A stretch of 64,000 bases of DNA from CADCWK01 sp035944555 (GCA_035944555.1 DASZAY010000022.1:62001-126000), one strand, 5' to 3'; shown: positions 1-8,809, counted from the stretch's first letter. The notes: generated by a model from the sequence alone, not told the origin. Numbers and translations: made by a program.

Positions 1-7
1 GAGGCGC

Positions 8-1063
8 ATGGTGAATACTCCCGGAGAGACTGCGGCGGCGGGCGAAGATGTCCACCCGAAATGTCACCTGGAAGTGTACGGGACCGGTCGAATGGTCAGC
101 GCTGTTCATCGATGCCGACCGCCCGGCCCCGCACCCGACGGGGTGTTGTGGCCGGTAAGATGGGAAGACGAGCGACCACCTCCGGAGGGAACAGCCCTGG
201 AACCCGTCCACCGCGTCATCCACGGCGACAACCTCGATGCGCTTCGCCTGCTCCCGGATGGCGTCGCCCGGCTGATCTACATCGACCCGCCGTTCAACAC
301 GGGCAAGAGCCAGTCACGGACCGTCAACCGGATGATCGCCGACCCGACCGCCACCCGGGCCGGCTACCGTGGCACCCGCTACCGCTCCGAAATCCTGTCC
401 CGCCTGACCTACGCCGACCGCTTCGACGACTTCCTGACGTTCATGGAGCCGCGACTGCTGGAGGCGTACCGCGTCCTCGCACCGGACGGGACTCTCTACG
501 TCCACCTCGACTACCGGGAGGTCCACTACTGCCGGCTGCTGCTGGACGCGCTGTTCGGCGAGGAGTGCCTGCTCAACGAGATCATCTGGGCCTACGACTA
601 CGGGGCGCGAGCGAAGCGGCGCTGGCCGGCCAAGCACGACAACATCCTCGTCTACGTCAAGGACCCGGCGCGGTACGTCTTCAACACCGAGGACGTCGAC
701 CGCGAGCCGTATATGGTCCCGGGCCTGGTCACGCCGGAGAAGCGGGAGCGGGGCAAGCTGCCGACTGACGTCTGGTGGCACACGATCGTCTCCCCGACCG
801 GGAAGGAAAAGACGGGCTATCCCACGCAGAAGCCGATTGGCGTCCTCCGCCGGATCATCCGGGCATCGTCCGCGCCGGGCGACATCGTGCTGGACTTCTT
901 CGCCGGCTCCGGCACGACGGGCGCCGCCGCCGCCGAACTCGGCCGCCGCTTCATCCTGGTGGACTCGGCCGACGACGCGATCGCAACGATGCGACGCCGG
1001 CTGGTGGCCGTACCCGATGTGTCGTGGGAAATGCCAGGACCGAAGCAGGCAGACGACGCTTGA
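8..1063 (+). CDS. Beta-class site-specific DNA methyltransferase (orphan)
   Basis: Predicted AdoMet-dependent amino-methyltransferase acting on N6-adenine or N4-cytosine in DNA. Catalytic motif IV, DPPF, lies at about residues 93-96 and precedes the AdoMet-binding motif FAGSGTT at about 298-304; this order defines the beta class. No restriction endonuclease or specificity subunit is adjacent, so an orphan or regulatory methylase is possible, although the region upstream of the window is unseen. The first 60 residues do not resemble the family. GGAGGG at 184-189, followed 7 bases later by CTG at 197, could be the true start and gives the usual N-terminus just before the HGDNLDAL segment. The ATG at 8 is the longest option. 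Confidence 0.88.
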   Translation: MVNTPGETAAAGEDVHPKCHLEVYGTGRMVSAVHRCRPPGPAPDGVLWPVRWEDERPPPEGTALEPVHRVIHGDNLDALRLLPDGVARLIYIDPPFNTGKSQSRTVNRMIADPTATRAGYRGTRYRSEILSRLTYADRFDDFLTFMEPRLLEAYRVLAPDGTLYVHLDYREVHYCRLLLDALFGEECLLNEIIWAYDYGARAKRRWPAKHDNILVYVKDPARYVFNTEDVDREPYMVPGLVTPEKRERGKLPTDVWWHTIVSPTGKEKTGYPTQKPIGVLRRIIRASSAPGDIVLDFFAGSGTTGAAAAELGRRFILVDSADDAIATMRRRLVAVPDVSWEMPGPKQADDA

Positions 1064-1067
1064 GTGG

Positions 1068-1610
1068 TCAGGCGCCTATGGCATCCCGGATCTGCCTGAG
1101 GTGCGGTCGCTCGTGGATCGCGATCCGCTGGGAGAAGTTATGGAGTGTGTACGTCAGGGGGGGGCCGGCGCCGGTGACAATCACCTCGCGGGGCCAGTCA
1201 TCAGCGTCGAGCTCACCGAGAAACGCCACAAGATCGGCGCGCTGGGCGGCGTAGGCGGCGAATGACGGAGCGAACGCCAAGTCGAAATAGTCGGTCTGCA
1301 GGACCCACGTCGTCGGGTTGATCGCCCGGATCGACAGGCGACCAGCCTCCCGATCGGCCGCGTTCCCGAAGGGGACCGTTGGCGGACGCTTCCCTTCGGG
1401 GTCGTTGGCCGCGATCACCCGGATCGCGTCGCCCCAGACGTCAGCGCACGACCGCAGGTGGGCGATCACCCCGGCCGCCGACCACTCGCCCGGCGCCGGA
1501 GCGGTGACGAGCTGCTCCGGAGTGGCACCGTCGGTGAGCGCCGCAATCCGGCCGGGCATCGACGCCAGCATGTCGATCACCTCGGCGGGTGGCTTGAGAC
1601 GTTCAGGCAT
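1068..1610 (-). CDS. DinB-family protein
   Basis: This 180-residue protein fits the DinB/YfiT four-helix-bundle superfamily. Its members often use a three-histidine metal site and act as thiol-dependent transferases, or have unknown roles. A GEWS...H segment in the N-terminal third and a C-terminal HERPHLRQI segment (HExxH-like with a following QI) are characteristic. It converges on the methyltransferase gene with only a few bases between the stops. The substrate cannot be told from sequence. Confidence 0.75.
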   Translation of the reverse strand: MPERLKPPAEVIDMLASMPGRIAALTDGATPEQLVTAPAPGEWSAAGVIAHLRSCADVWGDAIRVIAANDPEGKRPPTVPFGNAADREAGRLSIRAINPTTWVLQTDYFDLAFAPSFAAYAAQRADLVAFLGELDADDWPREVIVTGAGPPLTYTLHNFSQRIAIHERPHLRQIRDAIGA

Positions 1611-1625
1611 GCCTCAGGCCTTCCC

Positions 1626-2351
1626 TCACGTGAGAGCGGTCGGCATGATCGTCATGTCCGGGATATGGACGTGAGGCGGGAGGCTCACGACGAACCGGCA
1701 GGCGGAAGCGACGTCATCCGCCTGGAGCGCCACGTCCAGCATTGCCCGAGGCACCGGCGTCGGCCGGTACTTCATGAAGTCGGTGTCGATCAGGCCGGGA
1801 TATAGCACCGTGACCCGCGTCCCGTGGGCCCGCTCTTCCAGCATCGTGGCGTGGGCCAGCGCCGCCACCCCTGCCTTGGCCGCCTGGTAGGCCGCGCCGG
1901 ACGGGTCGGTCCGCAGCGCCGAGATTGACGAGATGTGGATCAGCAGACCGCCGGACCGCTCGCGATAATGCGGCACGATCGCCTGCGTGAGATTGAACGC
2001 GGCCGTCAGGTTGCCATCGATCATCAGCCGCCACGTCTCGTCGGTGATCTCCATCACCTGCCGTCCCGGAATGTTCACGCCGACCGTATTGACCAGCGCG
2101 TCCACCCGGCCGAACCGCCCCAAGGCCGTGGCGACGACCCGCTCGCAATCGGCCCGGATCGCCGCGTCCGCCGGCACGGCGACGGCCTCGCCTCCGGCCA
2201 CGCCGATCTCCTCGACCAGCGTCGCCAGCCGGTCGGCCGAGCGGGCCGCGACCACCACCCTGAACCCATCAGCGGCCAGCCCGGCCGCCGTTGCCCGCCC
2301 GATCCCGCCGCTCGCTCCCGCGACGATCGCCACTCGTTGGCCGCCGGTCAT
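1626..2351 (-). CDS. Short-chain dehydrogenase/reductase (SDR)
   Basis: Classical SDR of 241 residues: an NAD(P)-binding GASGGIG motif near the N-terminus, an IHISSIS strand carrying the catalytic Ser, and YQAAK as the catalytic YxxxK. The start is ATG at 2351, because it overlaps the stop of the upstream metallo-hydrolase gene in an ATGA arrangement (4 bp), which indicates translational coupling in a two-gene operon. The open frame continues further upstream but only antisense to the neighbour's coding frame. Substrate unknown. Confidence 0.88.
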   Translation of the reverse strand: MTGGQRVAIVAGASGGIGRATAAGLAADGFRVVVAARSADRLATLVEEIGVAGGEAVAVPADAAIRADCERVVATALGRFGRVDALVNTVGVNIPGRQVMEITDETWRLMIDGNLTAAFNLTQAIVPHYRERSGGLLIHISSISALRTDPSGAAYQAAKAGVAALAHATMLEERAHGTRVTVLYPGLIDTDFMKYRPTPVPRAMLDVALQADDVASACRFVVSLPPHVHIPDMTIMPTALT

Positions 2352-3256
2352 CTGGCTGCCTCCGCTGGTCGATCCCAGCGCGGGATGGAGGACGACCCGG
2401 TGTTGCCGGGGGCCGTCGCACCGTGAATCCCTGGCGCGACCGTGATGTGCCCACCCAGCTTGGCGAGGTAGCGATCGGCCGATTCCAGCACGGCCCGGTC
2501 GGCCTCCCCGATCAACTCCTGCCCGAACCACGCGGCGTAGAGCCGGTCGTACCGGTACGGCGCGATCGCCGCCCGCAACCGCCGGATCTCCCACGGCGGC
2601 AGCGGCAACCGGTTGGGATAGCTGTAGAGGAACGTCGCCGAGTGGTTGACCGGGATAGGCAGGATCGTGTCACCGGAGAGCAGCACGCCCCGGCCGTCCT
2701 CCGCCCCCGCCCAGTACAGCACCGTCGCACCGGGGAAGTGTCCGCCCAGCCGGAGGATCGTCGTGCCGGGAGCGAGCTCATGCGTGTCGCCGGCGAAGAA
2801 GCGGATCCGGGGCGACGAGCGCATTACCCAAGCCCGGTCGTCCTCGTGCAGCCAGATCGGCACGTCGAAGCGATCGGCCCACTCGACCATCGTCGTGTAG
2901 TAATGCGGGTGGGAGATGGCGATGGCCGACAACCCGCCTCGTTGCTCGATCTCCCGGGCGATCCGGTCGTCCAGCGGTGCCATGCAGTCCCACAGGATGT
3001 TGCCGTCCGGGGTCCGGACGAGGATGGGCCGCTGGCCGATGCCGAAGCCGGGCTCCGCCCCGATCCCGGTCAGACCCGGCTCATGTTCCACGACCTTCAC
3101 GTCGTACCCGCTGGTGGCCAGCTCGTCCGGCGTCACCCACTGCGTCTCATTGGTGTTAGGCGGCTGGCGATCGTCGTCGCAGATGGAGCAGACGGCGGGC
3201 GGCATGCCCGATTCGGGAAACTGCGTCCCGCAGGCGGTACAGATCCAGAGCGCCAT
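2348..3256 (-). CDS. Metallo-beta-lactamase-fold hydrolase with N-terminal zinc ribbon
   Basis: This 302-residue protein begins with two CxxC pairs (Cys6/9 and Cys23/26), a rubredoxin-like zinc ribbon, followed by an MBL-fold domain. The canonical HxHxDH motif is replaced by HPHYYT, so the D/H ligands of the second metal site are absent. Later MBL elements (GGHFPG and a GD pair) are present. GAGGAG precedes the ATG. It is the first gene of a pair with the SDR, suggesting a shared pathway. Hydrolase activity is inferred from fold only. Confidence 0.8.
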   Translation of the reverse strand: MALWICTACGTQFPESGMPPAVCSICDDDRQPPNTNETQWVTPDELATSGYDVKVVEHEPGLTGIGAEPGFGIGQRPILVRTPDGNILWDCMAPLDDRIAREIEQRGGLSAIAISHPHYYTTMVEWADRFDVPIWLHEDDRAWVMRSSPRIRFFAGDTHELAPGTTILRLGGHFPGATVLYWAGAEDGRGVLLSGDTILPIPVNHSATFLYSYPNRLPLPPWEIRRLRAAIAPYRYDRLYAAWFGQELIGEADRAVLESADRYLAKLGGHITVAPGIHGATAPGNTGSSSIPRWDRPAEAAR

Positions 3257-3423
3257 CGTCCGTTACTCCTCGGTGTGAGACGACCGTCCGGCGAGACCGG
3301 AGCGTATCCATGGGCGCCCGCGCCGGCGCCGCCAGAGGTCATCATGGTACCGTCCCCCGCGGTCCGGCCGGACGTGCCCGGCCGATCGGCGTCCCGCCCG
3401 CACGTACCCCCGGAAAGCCCGAG

Positions 3424-4029
3424 ATGGTCCACTCGCCCACGATTTCACCCGTCGTGCCCGGCGCCCGGTTTGACGACGCCGTCGTGCTGGCGTCGGAGCT
3501 GCACCGCTCCCAGCGTCGCAAGGGGAGCGGGGTGCCCTACCTGGCCCACCTGCTCCAGGTCGCGGGGCTCGTGCTGGAGGCGGGCGGCGACGAGGAGACA
3601 GCTATCGCGGCGCTGCTTCACGACGCCATCGAAGACCAGGGCGGAGGAGCGACCCGCGCCCGGATCGTCCGCCAGTTCGGCGAGCGGGTCGCCCGGTTCG
3701 TCGACGGCTGCTCCGACTCGTCCGGCTCACCCAAGCCGCCGTGGCGCCAGCGCAAGCTCGACCACATCGGGCGGATGGCGACCGAATCACCGGAGGTCCG
3801 GCTGATCGTCGCGGCCGACAAGATCCACAACGCCCGCTCGATCACCAGCGACTACCGTCGTCGCGGAGACACCCTCTGGCCGATCTTCCATGGCGGGCGG
3901 GACGGGACCCTCTGGTACCTGCATGCCATGACGGACGCGCTCATCGCCGCCGACCCGGACGGACCGCTGCTCGACGAACTGGGCGCCGCGCTCGCCACGC
4001 TCGACGCGCTGGTTGCGACCGGCGACTGA
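3424..4029 (+). CDS. HD-domain phosphohydrolase, SpoT/MESH1-like
   Basis: This 201-residue protein carries the HD-superfamily layout typical of (p)ppGpp hydrolases: YLAH near the N-terminus, ALLHDAIED as the central HD, and ADKIHNARS as the later DxxxN element. No synthetase, TGS or ACT domain follows, so it resembles small alarmone hydrolases. The ATG at 3424 begins the conserved region; the frame stays open upstream with non-family sequence. The role in (p)ppGpp turnover is inferred from family. Confidence 0.8.
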   Translation: MVHSPTISPVVPGARFDDAVVLASELHRSQRRKGSGVPYLAHLLQVAGLVLEAGGDEETAIAALLHDAIEDQGGGATRARIVRQFGERVARFVDGCSDSSGSPKPPWRQRKLDHIGRMATESPEVRLIVAADKIHNARSITSDYRRRGDTLWPIFHGGRDGTLWYLHAMTDALIAADPDGPLLDELGAALATLDALVATGD

Positions 4030-4173
4030 CGACGCGGGACCGGCTCGTCCGGCTATCCTTGCCAACAGCAGATCCATCCGCTGGCCCGGCGCCGCCGATC
4101 ATCTGGTCGTTCGCGGCGCCTTGCCATGTGTCACCCTCGCCGCGCGAACCGCCCGCCCGGCCCCGGAGGCCCC

Positions 4174-4914
4174 GTGATCGTCAGAACACCCCAGGAACTC
4201 GCCGGCCTCAAGGCAGCCAACCGCGCCACGACCAAGCTGCTCCGCGAACTCAAGCGCATGGCCCGGCCGGGTATCCGCACGATCGAGCTGGACGCCTACG
4301 CCCGCGACTACATCGCCCGGCTCGGCGGCATCCCCGTCTTCGAGAAGCAGGCCGGCTTCCCCGGCGCGATCAACACCAACCGCAACGACATCGTCGTCCA
4401 CGGGATCCCCGGGGACGAGATGCTGGTCGACGGCGACATCTTCACCATCGACGCCGGGATGCTGCTCAACGGGTTTGCCGGTGATGCCGCCGTCACCTTC
4501 GCGATCGGCAACGAGACCGAGCGCCACCGACGCCTGATGGAGGGGACGCGCAAGGCGATGAACGCCGCCATCGCGGCAGCCAAGGTCGGCAACCGGATCG
4601 GCGACGTGTCGTGGGCGATGCAGTCGGTCGCCGAGCAGCATGGATTCAACGTTGCTCGCGGCTTCTGCGGACATGGCCTCGGCCGGCTGATGTGGGAGGA
4701 CCCGCAAGTCCCGTTCGCCGGCGATCCGGGGGAGGGCGACGAGCTGGTCGAGGGCATGGTCCTCACCGTCGAGCCAGTCGTGATCGAGGGCCAGAAGGAA
4801 CACTGGATGGCCAACGAGTGGGAGGCCCGGACCGTCGACGGTACCTGGGTGGCCCAGTTTGAGCGGGCCGTCATGGTCACCCCGCGAGGTGGCCTGATCC
4901 TCTCCGGCGACTGA
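4174..4914 (+). CDS. map: Methionine aminopeptidase, type I
   Basis: Removes the N-terminal Met from nascent proteins. The pita-bread metallopeptidase ligands can be followed in order: the Asp of FTIDAG, the Asp of GDAAVTF, the His of GFCGHGLG, the Glu of VEPV and the Glu of QFERAVMV. At 246 residues it has normal type Ia length without an N-terminal zinc finger. The start is GTG at 4174, four bases after GGAGG; an ATG 48 bases upstream adds only Pro/Arg-rich sequence. A strong terminator follows. Its usual ribosomal-operon neighbours (secY, adk) are missing, so this may be a second copy. Confidence 0.92.
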   Translation: MIVRTPQELAGLKAANRATTKLLRELKRMARPGIRTIELDAYARDYIARLGGIPVFEKQAGFPGAINTNRNDIVVHGIPGDEMLVDGDIFTIDAGMLLNGFAGDAAVTFAIGNETERHRRLMEGTRKAMNAAIAAAKVGNRIGDVSWAMQSVAEQHGFNVARGFCGHGLGRLMWEDPQVPFAGDPGEGDELVEGMVLTVEPVVIEGQKEHWMANEWEARTVDGTWVAQFERAVMVTPRGGLILSGD

Positions 4915-4986
4915 TCGGCTCGTGCCCGGCGAGGCGGCGAATTCCTGCCTGTCTACCGGGCGACCGGTCCAGACGATAAGCACACA

Positions 4987-5018
4987 AAGACGGGCGCCCA
5001 CCTCGGGGCGCCCGTCTT
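4987..5018. terminator. Bidirectional terminator after map
   Basis: A perfect 13-bp inverted repeat (AAGACGGGCGCCC and its complement) around a 6-base loop. It lies between the convergent map gene and the SH3-repeat gene, with short A and T stretches at its ends, so it can serve both strands. Confidence 0.85.
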
Positions 5019-5046
5019 CGTGTCCGGTCAGTGTTGGTTCCCGTCG

Positions 5047-6840
5047 CTACTTCGCGGCGAGGAACTGTCCGTCAACCCATTCTTCCTGCGTGGAGCTGAC
5101 CCGGTACCAGGTATACCCCTCGGCCTGCACTGGTTCGCCGTAGACTGTGAACTCGGCGCCGTTGTCGACGATCCGGACCACGGACGCGTCGTAGGACGGA
5201 CCCGACCGGATGTTGAGCCGCCCGGTATCGACGACGACGTTCTGGCCGTCGCTGAAAGTCTCGGCCGCGGCCGGCTCCTCGGCCTCGTCTGCGGCCTCGG
5301 TCGCCTCGGGCTCCGCCGCGGCGACGGTCGGCGTGACGTAGACGGGCTCGACCTGCGTCGTCGGCTGCTCGGTCGCCGCAGGCGCATCCGGCTGCTCGGT
5401 CGCTGCAGGCGCATCCGGCTGTTCAGTCGCCGCCGGGGCACTCGGACGCTCGGTCGCTGGGGCACTCGGACGCTCGGTCGCCGCCGGCGCATCCGGCCGT
5501 TCGGTCGCCACGGGTTCGGGTGTCTCGTCGACCTCAACCTCCTCCGCCTCGTCGTCTGGCGTGGGGGACGGCGTCCGGGCGGCGGTCGTCGGGCGAAGCG
5601 ATGGCGACGTCGCGGTGGTCGATGGCTGGGCAACTGGTGGCGATACGGTCGCATCCGGCGTCGTCGAGACGGACACGGCAGTCGTATCGGCCCCGGACGC
5701 GGTAACGGCAGCCGGCGCGGCCGCCGGGACGGTGCCCGGACCGACGTAGGCCAGGAAGTCCGCGACGACCCAACCCAGCCGGTCGACCGCCACCCAGGTG
5801 TACCCATCGGCGACGCTGCTGTGCCCGCTGATCACGGCCTGCTTGCCGGCCGGGTAGACCGCGACGATGTCCTGGCTCACGCCCGGCTCGGCCCGCACGT
5901 TGAGCAGGCTGGAACTGACGACGACCGCATCCCCATAGGCCAGCGCGGTGGGCTTCGCCACGCCGCCCGGAGCGGCCGGCGCCGGCGGAGTGGTGCCCGG
6001 GGCAGTCGGGGCCGGCGCAGTCGCACCGCTGGTCGCGAGGAACTGGCCCGAGACCCAGCCGAGGTTGTCCAGCGGGAACCACGTGATCCCGTCAGCCATC
6101 GTCGCGTCGCCCGTTACCGTCGCCACCTGGCTCAAGGCGTAGCGGGCGACCACCGGAGCGGACAGCGACGGCAGCTCGCGGACGTTGAGGACGCCGGTCG
6201 TGACGGTGACCGTGTCACCGTAGACCCAGCTGCCGGTGAGCGCCGGGACCGCACCCGGGGTTGACCCGGTACCGTCAGCGCCCTGGACGCCGCCGGAGAG
6301 GAACTGCCCGGCAACCCAGCCGAGCCGGTCAAGCGGGTACCAGGTGATCCCGTCCACGACCTGCGCATCCCCGGTGACGGTCGCGACCCGACCGGACCGG
6401 TAGACATCCAGGATCTGCGCCGACTGCGCTGGCAACGCCCGGACATTGAGTGCGTCGGTGTTGACAGTGACCGTGTCACCGTAGACCCACTGGGCACCGG
6501 TGCCAGCGCCCGGGCCGGAGGCGGTCCCGCCCGTGAGGACGAAGCTGGAGACCGCCCAGCCGAACTGGTCCCCCGCCTGCACCTGGTACCAGTTGAACCC
6601 GCCAGCGGTGACGGGCCCGGCCAGCACGGTCAGCGCCGTACCGGCCGGCAGGGTCGCGAGGATGACGCCGGTGGCCGAGGGTTCCATGCGGACGTTGAGG
6701 AAGTCCACGCCGACCGTCCCTGGCGTCCCGGCCGACTGCGCGATGGCGGACGGCATGCGGGAGACGGGCCCGACGGCAACCCCACCAAAGACCAGTGACG
6801 CACCGAGCGTCGCTGCCAGTATGTGTCGACCGTACCGCAC
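5047..6840 (-). CDS. Exported protein with five SH3b repeats and a Pro/Ala/Thr-rich linker
   Basis: This 597-residue protein has an N-terminal hydrophobic segment ending near an AIAQS site (signal peptide). Four bacterial SH3 (SH3b) repeats follow, each with an LNVR core and a terminal GW...FL. Next comes a low-complexity linker built on PDAPAATEQ units, then a fifth SH3b repeat (LNIRSGP) at the C-terminus. SH3b domains usually bind cell-wall or surface ligands; no catalytic domain is visible. The start is GTG at 6840, preceded by AAGGAGG. A near-consensus promoter with paired palindromes lies about 60 bases upstream. It resembles the next gene in architecture, suggesting duplication. Confidence 0.85.
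   Translation of the reverse strand: MRYGRHILAATLGASLVFGGVAVGPVSRMPSAIAQSAGTPGTVGVDFLNVRMEPSATGVILATLPAGTALTVLAGPVTAGGFNWYQVQAGDQFGWAVSSFVLTGGTASGPGAGTGAQWVYGDTVTVNTDALNVRALPAQSAQILDVYRSGRVATVTGDAQVVDGITWYPLDRLGWVAGQFLSGGVQGADGTGSTPGAVPALTGSWVYGDTVTVTTGVLNVRELPSLSAPVVARYALSQVATVTGDATMADGITWFPLDNLGWVSGQFLATSGATAPAPTAPGTTPPAPAAPGGVAKPTALAYGDAVVVSSSLLNVRAEPGVSQDIVAVYPAGKQAVISGHSSVADGYTWVAVDRLGWVVADFLAYVGPGTVPAAAPAAVTASGADTTAVSVSTTPDATVSPPVAQPSTTATSPSLRPTTAARTPSPTPDDEAEEVEVDETPEPVATERPDAPAATERPSAPATERPSAPAATEQPDAPAATEQPDAPAATEQPTTQVEPVYVTPTVAAAEPEATEAADEAEEPAAAETFSDGQNVVVDTGRLNIRSGPSYDASVVRIVDNGAEFTVYGEPVQAEGYTWYRVSSTQEEWVDGQFLAAK
5362..5517. repeat. 27/24-bp tandem repeat in the SH3 protein linker
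   Basis: About five and a half direct repeats of a unit that starts CGGCTGCTCGGTCG, mostly 27 bp with one 24-bp copy. They encode the PDAPAATEQ/R nonapeptides of the linker between the fourth and fifth SH3b domains. Copy number is likely to vary between strains. Confidence 0.8.
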
Positions 6841-6885
6841 CCTGTCCTCCTTACGGTTGCCTGCGCTGCCTTGCCCGACACCAAG

Positions 6886-6913
6886 GTGTACGTACACATC
6901 ATAGCGTACGTAC
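6886..6913. promoter_or_regulatory. Paired palindromic operator over the SH3 promoter
   Basis: GTGTACGTACAC at 6886-6897 is a perfect 12-bp palindrome. Its core GTACGTAC recurs at 6906-6913, exactly 18 bp away. One copy lies in the promoter spacer and the other immediately downstream of the -10, the expected geometry for a dimeric repressor binding side by side. The regulator is not identifiable. Confidence 0.55.
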
Positions 6914-6925
6914 ACCCTTTGGCAA
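6898..6925 (-). promoter_or_regulatory. Sigma70-type promoter of the five-SH3 gene
   Basis: On the minus strand, TTGCCA (-35, 6920-6925) and TATGAT (-10, 6898-6903) are separated by 16 bp. Each differs from consensus at one base, which is unusually good for this GC-rich window. The spacer contains the palindrome GTACGTAC. Confidence 0.65.
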
Positions 6926-7096
6926 CCCGTCAGCACTGACCCGTGTTGTCCGCAGGGCACAGCTCGAGGGGCATGCCAACCGGCAAACGGGATCGTCGGA
7001 CCAGAATTGCTGGCCCATCATGACACTAAGACACCGGTCATGTCCGGACACAGCGCACGGCCAACCGTACCGGCTCTTGTTGGTACTCCCTGGTAA

Positions 7097-7142
7097 CAGA
7101 AAGATCCCCCGGCTGACCTGAGTCAGCCGGGGGATCTTTCTG
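7097..7142 (-). terminator. Terminator of the Tat-exported SH3-repeat gene
   Basis: A perfect 21-bp inverted repeat around a 4-base CTGA loop, with U-rich ends (TCTTTCTG on either strand). It lies about 45 bp past the stop of the minus-strand gene ending at 7186. Confidence 0.85.
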
Positions 7143-7185
7143 CCTGTCCGGGAGCATTCCAAGGGCAAGGGGTGCGGGCCGAACG

Positions 7186-8469
7186 CTAGGCAGTGAGGTA
7201 CTGGCCGGACACCCAGCCGAGGTTGTCGACGGCGTACCAGGTGATCCCGTTGGCAACCGTTGGCCCGCCGGTGATCGTGGCGGCCCGGCCATAGGCGTAG
7301 GTCGAGATGATCGCCGCGCTGGTCGTCGGGTTGGCCCGGACATTGAGCGTCCCAGCCGTCACGGTAACCCGCTGCCCGTAGGAGAACCCGCCCGCTGGCG
7401 GTGGCGTGGTGCTGCCGGACACCGCGATGAAGTCGCTGGCGATCCAGGCGCCGACGAGGTTGGACACCCGGTACCAGTTGTACCCGTTGGCCGCGACTGG
7501 CCCCTCATAGACCGTGAACGTATCACCGGCGGACGCGGTCGTGGTGACCGAGAAGCTGGTCCCGGCGCCGGACCGGACGTTGACCTGCTGGGCGGTGACC
7601 CTGACCGTGGATCCGATGGCGATGCCCCCGGACGTCGGCGGTGGGGTCGTCCCGCCTGACTGGACGACCAGCTCGCCGGCCACCCAGCCGGTCGCGCCGC
7701 CGGTGACGCGGTACCAGTTGTACCCCGAGGCGGCGACCGGCCCCTCGGCGATGGTCAGCTGGGTGCCCTGCGCCGCGGTGGAATTGACCGGGAAGCTCGT
7801 GCCAGCACCCGAGCGGATGTTCACCGACGGGACGTTGACCGCGACGACGGTTCCGACGGCAAAGCCGCCGGACGCTGGGGGCGGCGTGGTGCCACCCGAT
7901 TTGGCCAGGAACTGCCCTGCCACCCAGCCGACGTTGTCAACGGCGTACCAGGTGATCCCGTTGGCGACGGTCGGCCCGCCGGTGATCTTCGCCGTCCGGC
8001 CGAAGGCATAGGTCGCGACGATGGCGGCGCTCGTCGACGGGTTCGCCCGAACGTTGAGCAGATTCGCCGTCACGCTGACAGTCGAGCCGTAGGCAAACTC
8101 CTGCTGAACCGGCGGGGCCGCCACACCGGCGAGGAACGCAGTCACGGCCCACCCGAGGAAGGTGGAGGTCCCGGCGGCGCTGGGACTCTGGAGCCGGAAC
8201 CAGGTGTAGCCGTCGGCGGTGACCGGACCGGTCGCGAGATAAACCTGCGTATTGAGCGGGAGCGTGGCGACGATCGGCGCGCTCAGGCTCGGCGTCGACC
8301 GGACATTGAGCTGGGCCGCCGAGACGACGGCCGTCTTCCCGGCGGAGAAGGTTGGCGCGGTCTGGGCCGTTGCCCGCTGCGCGATCCCGGCCACGGCTGA
8401 GCCGGCGACAACGGTCGATCCAAGCAGCGCGATCGCTGTCCGTCTGCTGAAACGTGTCGCTGGTGTCAT
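7186..8469 (-). CDS. Tat-exported protein with five SH3b repeats
   Basis: This 427-residue protein starts at ATG 8469 behind GAGGAG. A twin-arginine signal (FSRRTAIALLG) and an Ala-rich cleavage region precede five consecutive SH3b repeats, each with an LNVR or VNIR core and most ending GW...F. Gly/Pro-rich linkers (GGTTPPP) separate the repeats. No enzymatic domain is seen. The role is inferred to be extracellular or cell-wall binding. It is transcribed in the same direction as the other SH3 gene but separated by a strong terminator, so the two are independent units. Confidence 0.86.
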   Translation of the reverse strand: MTPATRFSRRTAIALLGSTVVAGSAVAGIAQRATAQTAPTFSAGKTAVVSAAQLNVRSTPSLSAPIVATLPLNTQVYLATGPVTADGYTWFRLQSPSAAGTSTFLGWAVTAFLAGVAAPPVQQEFAYGSTVSVTANLLNVRANPSTSAAIVATYAFGRTAKITGGPTVANGITWYAVDNVGWVAGQFLAKSGGTTPPPASGGFAVGTVVAVNVPSVNIRSGAGTSFPVNSTAAQGTQLTIAEGPVAASGYNWYRVTGGATGWVAGELVVQSGGTTPPPTSGGIAIGSTVRVTAQQVNVRSGAGTSFSVTTTASAGDTFTVYEGPVAANGYNWYRVSNLVGAWIASDFIAVSGSTTPPPAGGFSYGQRVTVTAGTLNVRANPTTSAAIISTYAYGRAATITGGPTVANGITWYAVDNLGWVSGQYLTA

Positions 8470-8809
8470 GGCTGGTCTCCTCAATGTCACACCCCACCGT
8501 ATCCCCACGGCGGAACAGGATCAGACTATCGCATCACCTGTCCTTGATAACGCTGTTCGAGGCCCAAACCGGTCGCTATTTCGCGCAGTTCGCACCAATG
8601 TCCCCCAACAGGTATCCGATCGTTCCCCGCACCGGGATAATGTCCGCAAAACTCCGTGCGTATCTCGCCACGAATCAGTGTCAGCCTGTCAAGATATTGT
8701 CAGGGGCAAAGACCCGGGCACGACCGCAGGTACTGCCGTCCGAAAAAGCACGATACCCGACCGCCAAAGCGACCGGGTGAGCAACGTTCCGGCGAGCGGG
8801 GTATCGGCG
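8470..8809. other. Intergenic gap, no gene seen
   Basis: These 340 bases lie between two minus-strand genes and must hold the promoter of the Tat-exported SH3 gene. A direct repeat TGTCA...TGTCA around 8690 is the only notable pattern. No convincing promoter, RNA or small gene was found. Confidence 0.4.

Noticed and set aside
8..1063. Restriction-modification or phage-defence system
   Set aside because: Only the methyltransferase is present; the next genes are DinB, SDR and MBL proteins. The region left of the window is unseen.
5362..5517. CRISPR-like repeat array
   Set aside because: The 27/24-bp units are contiguous with no spacers and encode an in-frame nonapeptide repeat.
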